DNA from: Lomentospora prolificans
Taxonomy: Eukaryota; Ascomycota; Sordariomycetes; Microascales; Microascaceae
Direction: 5' to 3'
Assembly: GCA_029532625.1 (NCBI GenBank)
Contig: JARFXM010000008.1
Span: 2,852,001 to 2,916,000, forward strand
DNA: 64,000 nucleotides
Shown here: positions 59,150-64,000 of the stretch, piece by piece
Layout: every line of letters starts with the position of its first letter
How positions within the stretch are numbered: position 1 is the first letter of the stretch
Position numbers and translations under genes: made by a program
Notes under the pieces: model-generated
Databases searched by the model: none
What the model saw: the letters and a program-made list of their open reading frames with translations, nothing else
What the model was told of the DNA's origin: nothing

Positions 59150-59664
59150 AATAGATAAGAGTTACAAAATATGACCTGGATTTATAGTTAAATGGAGAGG
59201 TAATAAGGTACTATGAGGTAGAATGCAACTGTAAAAATGAAGTGGATCCTCGATGTCCCTTGACTTTCACCTTTTGCAGGCAGTTATATAGTGTGGGTAC
59301 AGGAGGGCTACAAGATGTGCACACTTTTTGTCATGTCGTAAGTGCCTGGATAAGCCCGTAACGCAATGAAAAGAACGAAAAAATACCTGTAGAGTACCAA
59401 AAGTTTGCGGAAACATTTTACAGTTAATATAAGATTCTCCTATTTCGCGGAACGACCTGTCTGGCTGAACAACCCAGGCACGCTGAGCGCAGGCTAGGCT
59501 AGGTCGGGCTGTGGCTGCTCCAGTAGGACGGGGAAGCACAACGCATGGGTCGCTGGATGGACTAGGTTTCATCAATCCCAGACTAGCACAGCTTGTCAAA
59601 CTGTCGATTAATCCACCAGCTAATCGCTCGTTAGGCTTCTGCGTCTACGTAATAGAGGGTCTAC
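59150..59664. other. Interval without recognised gene
   Basis: About 510 bp between the minisatellite and the permease relic, no coding signal seen. Confidence 0.5.
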
Positions 59665-60510
59665 TTACGTTGACGGTTTAGGTATGCAAGTACTCTCATG
59701 ATAGTTGATTTCGTCTAACCCAATCTTCAGATCTGCTTCTGTCGGCTTGATGAAGGGCGATCGTTTGAAAAGTTTGTACGTCGTGTATACAATAGGGAAG
59801 AGTCCAATTGTAAAGTATCTAATATGTATATTAGTACTAGCAAAGCGTGGAAAAATTGGCACACTCCAGTTACCCTTTAAGAAGACTATTATGAAGTCAG
59901 TCATATAACAATGATGTCAGGTAGATACAGGTACGCGCCAGTATGTCCTGACGCAAGCGCCATCAGCATAGATCAAAACATTCCGTAATACGCTGAAAAG
60001 CTAAGATGAGTTAGTCTACATCTCGAGGTCGACGGTTCAATTTCATACGGTTGGAGGTATCCTATATACGGAAAGTTGTCACGAGAGATTCCTTGAGCCA
60101 TGTAGGCTTTTCTGAATCTCAAATAAATGAAGCAGCAGGCGGTTAGGTTTATAAGTTGACCAGACGTAGCCTAGACAGAATAAACCCGTTAGCCAGCGGA
60201 CATAGGTCGTAACAGAGAGGTTCATACACTCACTAATGATATGAGCCACGAGAAGACAACTGAGGATCCGCTCGAAACCTGCAAGAAAGCGATGCAAGAG
60301 ATACAAAGCACAGCGACTGTCGGATATATAGGAACTCCATTTTTAGTTGTCTTCACAAATATTTTGGGAGCCTTTCCAGCTAGTGAGAGACCATATAGTG
60401 TTCTTGTCGCACAGAAAAAGTATCCATTGCCAGCCGAGAAAGCGGATGTTAACAAGAGAGCATTTACAATATGTGGCAGGACAGGAATGCCAGATTCTCC
60501 TTCGCCCCAT
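59665..60510 (-). pseudogene. Amino-acid permease (APC family) relic, 3' part only
   Basis: Reading leftwards: GIPVLPHIVNALLLTSAFSAGNGY and GKAPKIF (near 60500-60390), then after a 63-bp intron (60233-60171) LINLTACCFIYLRFRKAYMAQGISRDN, then AYYGMF-stop-SMLMALASG with TGA at 59975-59973 where Trp is expected. It closes with KLFKRSPFIKPTEADLKIGLDEI. These are the last transmembrane helices and tail of a fungal AAT-type permease. The N-terminal two-thirds is absent; the homology stops next to the Tc1 element. Not functional. Confidence 0.75.
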
Positions 60511-60562
60511 TCTACACTCTTAACGCACTTTTCAATCAGCCAACCAAGCATAAATTTGACTG

Positions 60563-61516
60563 ATGGCACCTCGGCTGTCGAAATCTCAGCATGATCAGAT
60601 CCTTTCGATGATTATACGAGGATGTGAGAACAAGGAAATATCCGAAGCTATTCCATGCACACTCCGCGCCATTCGTAGAGCACGATCGAGTTACGAGCGA
60701 TTCGGCACGACGACCATGCCGTCGAACCGTACGGGTCCTGACCCCAAGATAACTCCAAGCATGCAGATGGCACTTTGCCGCCAGCTAGCCGAAGATCCCG
60801 ATATGGACCGGCGCGAGATGGCCGATTTTATCCGTGATAAGTTCAGTGTAGATGTGCCACTAAAAGTAATGCGCCGCGTAGCCGAACAACAGAGGCCCGA
60901 GTTACGCCACTTCTACCAGTACAGGCTTAAGAGCCTTGGCTGTAAGTCATATCATTTGGTTTTTATCGATGAGTCTGGTATCGATAAGCCAGGCGTGTTC
61001 CGTCGAAAGGGATGGGCTCCGAAGGGAATCACGCCTGTCCACAAGGCAAGGTTCCAACGCGAAGGCAGACTCCAAATCCTTGCAGCATATACGCAAAAGG
61101 GTGTAAAGCTGTCACGTCTATTCTTTGGAACTGTAGACAAGTCTACATTTGAAGACTTCATCGATCAATTGCTACGACATTGCGGTATATGGCCGGAGCC
61201 GGAGACCGTCCTTATCATGGATAACGTTGCGTTTCACCACTCGGAGAGAGTCCGACAAATGTGTGAGGATGCTGGTGTAAAGGTGGACTTCCAGGCACCG
61301 TATACTCCAAGGACTAATCCCGTCAAGGAATTCTTTGGGGAGATCAAGGCACACGCGAAAGCAAAGCGCAGAAGCCACCAGACTCTCGCACAAAGGGACT
61401 TTGAGAGATACATCAAGGCATGTGTGAAGGCAGTAGGGAACCGACGAGGCAGTGCGGAGGGCCATTTTCGAAGAGCTGGGATATATATTGAGCAGCCTCC
61501 TGAAAAATTGCCATAG
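60563..61516 (+). mobile_element. Tc1/mariner-type transposase (DDE_3), catalytic third acidic residue substituted
   Basis: Intact 317-codon frame. N-terminal helix-turn-helix (SKSQHDQILSMIIRG), then the DDE core: HLVFIDESG (Asp126), VLIMDNVAFHHS (Asp200) and YTPRTNPVKEFFGEIK. At the DD34E spacing (residue 235) there is Lys where the family has Glu (usual NPIE); a Glu follows at 236. The helical linker before the first Asp looks shorter than usual. Candidate inverted ends, weak, are CGCACTTTT near 60523 and its partial complement AAAACGTGCG ending near 61605. Probably an inactive or non-autonomous copy. Confidence 0.8.
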
Positions 61517-61550
61517 ATCAATATATCTGCATATCATGGAAATGCGAAGG

Positions 61551-62190
61551 TTAATCTTTATGAACAGCTCCCAACCATTTATAAATCCAACTAACAAAAC
61601 GTGCGGCAACACCCTCCAAGACTCCATTTGTGATCAGCATGTCTCGACCCGCTTTTTGGTGGGTGTAGAGCCAATGAAGATCATAGCCTTTGGCGACTGT
61701 AACCTGTCCTGCTAGCTGAGAAGCTGCTCGCCACTCCGGGTTGGAAACTTTCGCCATGAGCCAATCGCTGTATAGTTTTGGGGCCTCGTCTTCTGGAACT
61801 GGAAAGTGGGGAAGTGATGATGGAGTCTCGTTCCAGCAATCGGAGATGTCATCGCGGTGGCCCTGGCATAAGACGCGAAGTGTAATAGGTAATGCCTCGG
61901 GGTCCTTCTGCTTCCGCCTTCTACGCTCCTCTTCTTCGTTCACGCGTGTGTGAATCAGGTCACGAATTCCATTCGGAATATCATCATGCGTCTCCAGCCT
62001 GTGTCCTTCCTCGGCATAATCGACGATCCGGTCCATGATATCCGAATCAAGCTTAAAATGCTTATCGTTGTTCCGCCAACAAGAAAATCCTCGGTTTGTG
62101 CACACGGCGCTATTGCATTCTAGGAGCTGATAGACGCCCTTAGGGTTCGCCGCACGAGTGATACGGGGATAATTGACGCTCTTGTTCTTC
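61551..62190 (-). CDS. Repeat-associated hypothetical protein, possibly 5'-incomplete
   Basis: The clear frame 62105-61551 begins CTNRGFSCWRNNDKHFKLDSDIMDRIV and ends with VAKGYDLHWLYTH...GVAARFVSWIYKW. The same frame continues upstream without stop to about 62190 (YPRITRAANPKGVYQLLEC), so the true start is further 5' or in another exon. It has Cys/Trp-rich and charged helical segments but no known catalytic motif that I recognise. Its position among transposon relics suggests a multicopy family. Function unknown. Confidence 0.5.
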
Positions 62191-62199
62191 TATCCTAAT

Positions 62200-62640
62200 T
62201 GGGATCCGGTATGAGATGTTGCCGGTCTTCTTATAGATACAGTTGCCTATGATGCTGGCACTGAAGTTCACCTCGTCTGACAGTGGCTGAAACAGCCGTG
62301 CATTCCGTTTCCGTCGACGGTGCCTCTTCTGGACTATGCATTTTGAAATTGATGCTAATACGCAGCTAGTATATTCAAAATGTGCTTCGATAGAAGATTC
62401 CTCTATCAATAGAAGAAAAAGCACCGACGTTCTGACCATTGAGAACTATGTACACATGCAGGAGCATTTTTTGGCAGAATGACTACCATAACTATATCTA
62501 CGAAGGAGTTCGAGTATATCTCTCTTGCCTATTGAATATGCATTGCTACACTAGTTCACGGATGTAAGAAATATGCATGGCTAAGGACGAGGTAAGTGGA
62601 TGTATCTATCAATCAACAGTATATCCAGCGTTAATTATCG
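62200..62640. other. Interval without recognised gene
   Basis: About 440 bp, no supported coding sequence; short frames only. Confidence 0.4.
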
Positions 62641-62654
62641 AATAGGATTTGCAG

Positions 62655-63850
62655 TGCATGGTGGGATGGAAAGATGGAGAACCTGATGTAAAGCTGGGAT
62701 TCAAGAAGGATCACGCTAAAGGCATGAAAAGCATTCCGAAGAAGTGAGTTGTGGATATTTACATCCTGATGGCATAGACATATTTCTAATAGCTTATAAT
62801 ACGCAGACCAAAACACCTACTATACGAGGGGTTGCGTCCTACACCTCCCCTCTTCGCCAATAGCATGCTCTTGTTGCTGGCCATTTTCATTTCATATAAT
62901 GCATTTAAGGGCTTTAAGACTATGGAGGCTGTTCTAGCCATCCGGCCACTACAAAAGGAGAAGTATCGGATTATAGAGCGGGAGGATAATGTTTTGTCGG
63001 ATCCGGTTTTCCCCGAAATGTCTCAACATGGGCCTATTAACAAGGCTGAGAACAAGGATGTGTGGGGTTACCAATGCTCTGACTGGGCAAAATGGGCGAA
63101 TTTTGTTGGGGGAATGGGCCTACATGCCGCCCGTAGGGAGGAACTTATCAAGGTCGATGGTGAGTTCCTCGATTCCTAAGAATTCTTACTAATTAACAAT
63201 AGATAACGGCTACTCCCTTGGCCAGGTTATGAAGTTTGCTGGACATCGAAACTCTTAAGACCCCCGTTGGCCACTACCTAAGCGACATGAGCAATGTGGA
63301 TGGTGCTGTAGCATTCCTCGGCCTAGAGCCTCGACGAGACATCACCGAAGACTTTCAATCTGCCTCTATGGGAAGGAACCCAGGCCTTCTACACTCACTC
63401 CTAGCTAAAATGCTTGAGGAAACAGAACAGCGCGAAGACTACGCGAAAGTCTACAAGGAGATCGAGGGCCTTTCTCTTCAGATTCAAGTCGCTCTCACAG
63501 ATGACGCACGAGACGAGCTCTAGGCCCAACCAGACCAAGTTTTTCATCAATGACGAAAGCTCCGTGACGCCGAACTCAACAAATATATGAAGAGCCAAAG
63601 GAGAGTGTACGACAATCATTGCGAATCTTAGGAGGGTGACTGGCGGCGTAGTTACTTTGACCGTGTTGTCCGCCATATGCTTCCTGAGTGCGATCGACTT
63701 GCAGGCACGCTTGCACTTGCAGCCCCACTACGGAGCCCTCAAAGCATTTTTACTCTTGAGGATCTCATTTCCATCTCGACGAACGGCTCTCGAGTTGCAT
63801 ACCAGGATGTGCTTCGGCCTATTAAAGGGTCTATTAGAGGTCAAGGTCCA
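62655..63850 (+). pseudogene. DUF3435-type tyrosine recombinase relic (Starship captain-like)
   Basis: Readable blocks: VGWKDGEPDVKLGFKK (62655 on), PPLFANSMLLLLAIFISYNAFK, KAENKDVWGYQCSDWAKWANF, LHAARREELIKVD, then after an intron (63160-63202) DNGYSLGQVMKFAGHRNS, and in a shifted frame HYLSDMSNVDGAVAFLGLEPRRDITEDF. The ARRE Arg, AGH His and HYLSD Tyr correspond to the recombinase catalytic region. TAA at 63255, TAG at 63521, TGA at 63551 and TAG at 63629 break it, yet homology (ELNKYMKSQ, SYFDRVVRHMLPE, RVAYQDVLRPIK) continues to about 63835. Introns at 62744-62806 and 63160-63202 keep good splice ends. DUF3435 proteins drive Starship giant transposons, but free decayed copies are common. 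Confidence 0.75.
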
Positions 63851-63958
63851 GTATGTCCTATACTTTTTCAATGCGTTCTGAAGTATCTTGCGACAAAAAC
63901 TACCAATGATCCTATTCCGTGCCCGCATCCGCGCTGTCTAGCAAAACTTCATTCGGAT

Positions 63959-63977
63959 CTAACCCTAACCCTAACCC
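63959..63977. repeat. Short telomere-like (CTAACC) repeat
   Basis: CTAACCCTAACCCTAACCC, three units of the fungal telomere repeat in C-strand orientation, 23 bp from the right edge. In this orientation it would cap a left chromosome end, so here it looks interstitial. Confidence 0.7.
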
Positions 63978-64000
63978 GAACTTGGGCCCGCAGCTTCGCC

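Noticed and set aside
59973..59975. Repeat-induced point mutation as cause of the permease stop codon
   Set aside because: The implied change (TGG to TGA) is in a CpC context on the other strand, not the CpA context typical of RIP, so RIP is not demonstrated.

Overview
The window is nuclear DNA of a filamentous ascomycete (Pezizomycotina). Genes carry short GT-AG introns of about 50-120 bp with CTAAC-like branch sites. The content is typically fungal: a C2H2-Zn2Cys6 regulator, F-box/ankyrin protein, GPI-anchored ECM33-like protein, PL3 pectate lyase, GT25 enzyme, a class I hydrophobin relic, a HET-domain relic and a DUF3435 recombinase relic. The genus cannot be fixed from the sequence alone. 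I reconstructed exon structures by hand; for each intact spliced gene listed, the exon lengths sum to a whole number of codons.

Layout. 0-12 kb: a CocE/NonD hydrolase cut by the left edge, a phytanoyl-CoA-dioxygenase-like enzyme across a promoter with 29-bp tandem repeats, an F-box/ankyrin protein, a divergent pair of secreted/hypothetical genes, and an amidohydrolase. 13-24 kb: a Golgi-type GT25 glycosyltransferase, a gene desert, a decayed hydrophobin gene, a small glycine-rich repeat protein and a berberine-bridge-type flavoprotein. 24.8-42.5 kb: a dense run of metabolic genes (MFS transporter, second CocE/NonD hydrolase, dual-zinc-finger regulator, cupin, a flavin monooxygenase fused to an acetoacetate-decarboxylase-like domain, an SDR and a histidinol-dehydrogenase paralog). 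There is no PKS, NRPS or terpene synthase in view, so a catabolic or tailoring cluster is more likely than a classic biosynthetic one.

45-55 kb: a single-exon flavin monooxygenase, a house-cleaning NTPase, pectate lyase PL3, a HET relic, an ECM33-like wall protein, and a second BBE-like oxidase with a frameshift. 53-64 kb becomes repeat-rich: LTR-like copies, a 170-bp element with perfect 12-bp inverted ends, a CT microsatellite inside degenerate minisatellite DNA, an amino-acid permease relic abutting a Tc1/mariner transposase with a substituted catalytic residue, a repeat-associated hypothetical, and a frameshifted DUF3435 (Starship-captain-like) recombinase relic. Three telomere-like units lie at the extreme right edge.

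How the genes may work together (inference): the regulator near 33 kb sits among the cupin, FMO-decarboxylase fusion, SDR, dehydrogenase, hydrolase and MFS genes. That set could import a substrate, hydrolyse it, hydroxylate it, decarboxylate it and oxidise an alcohol to an acid. The substrate is unknown.
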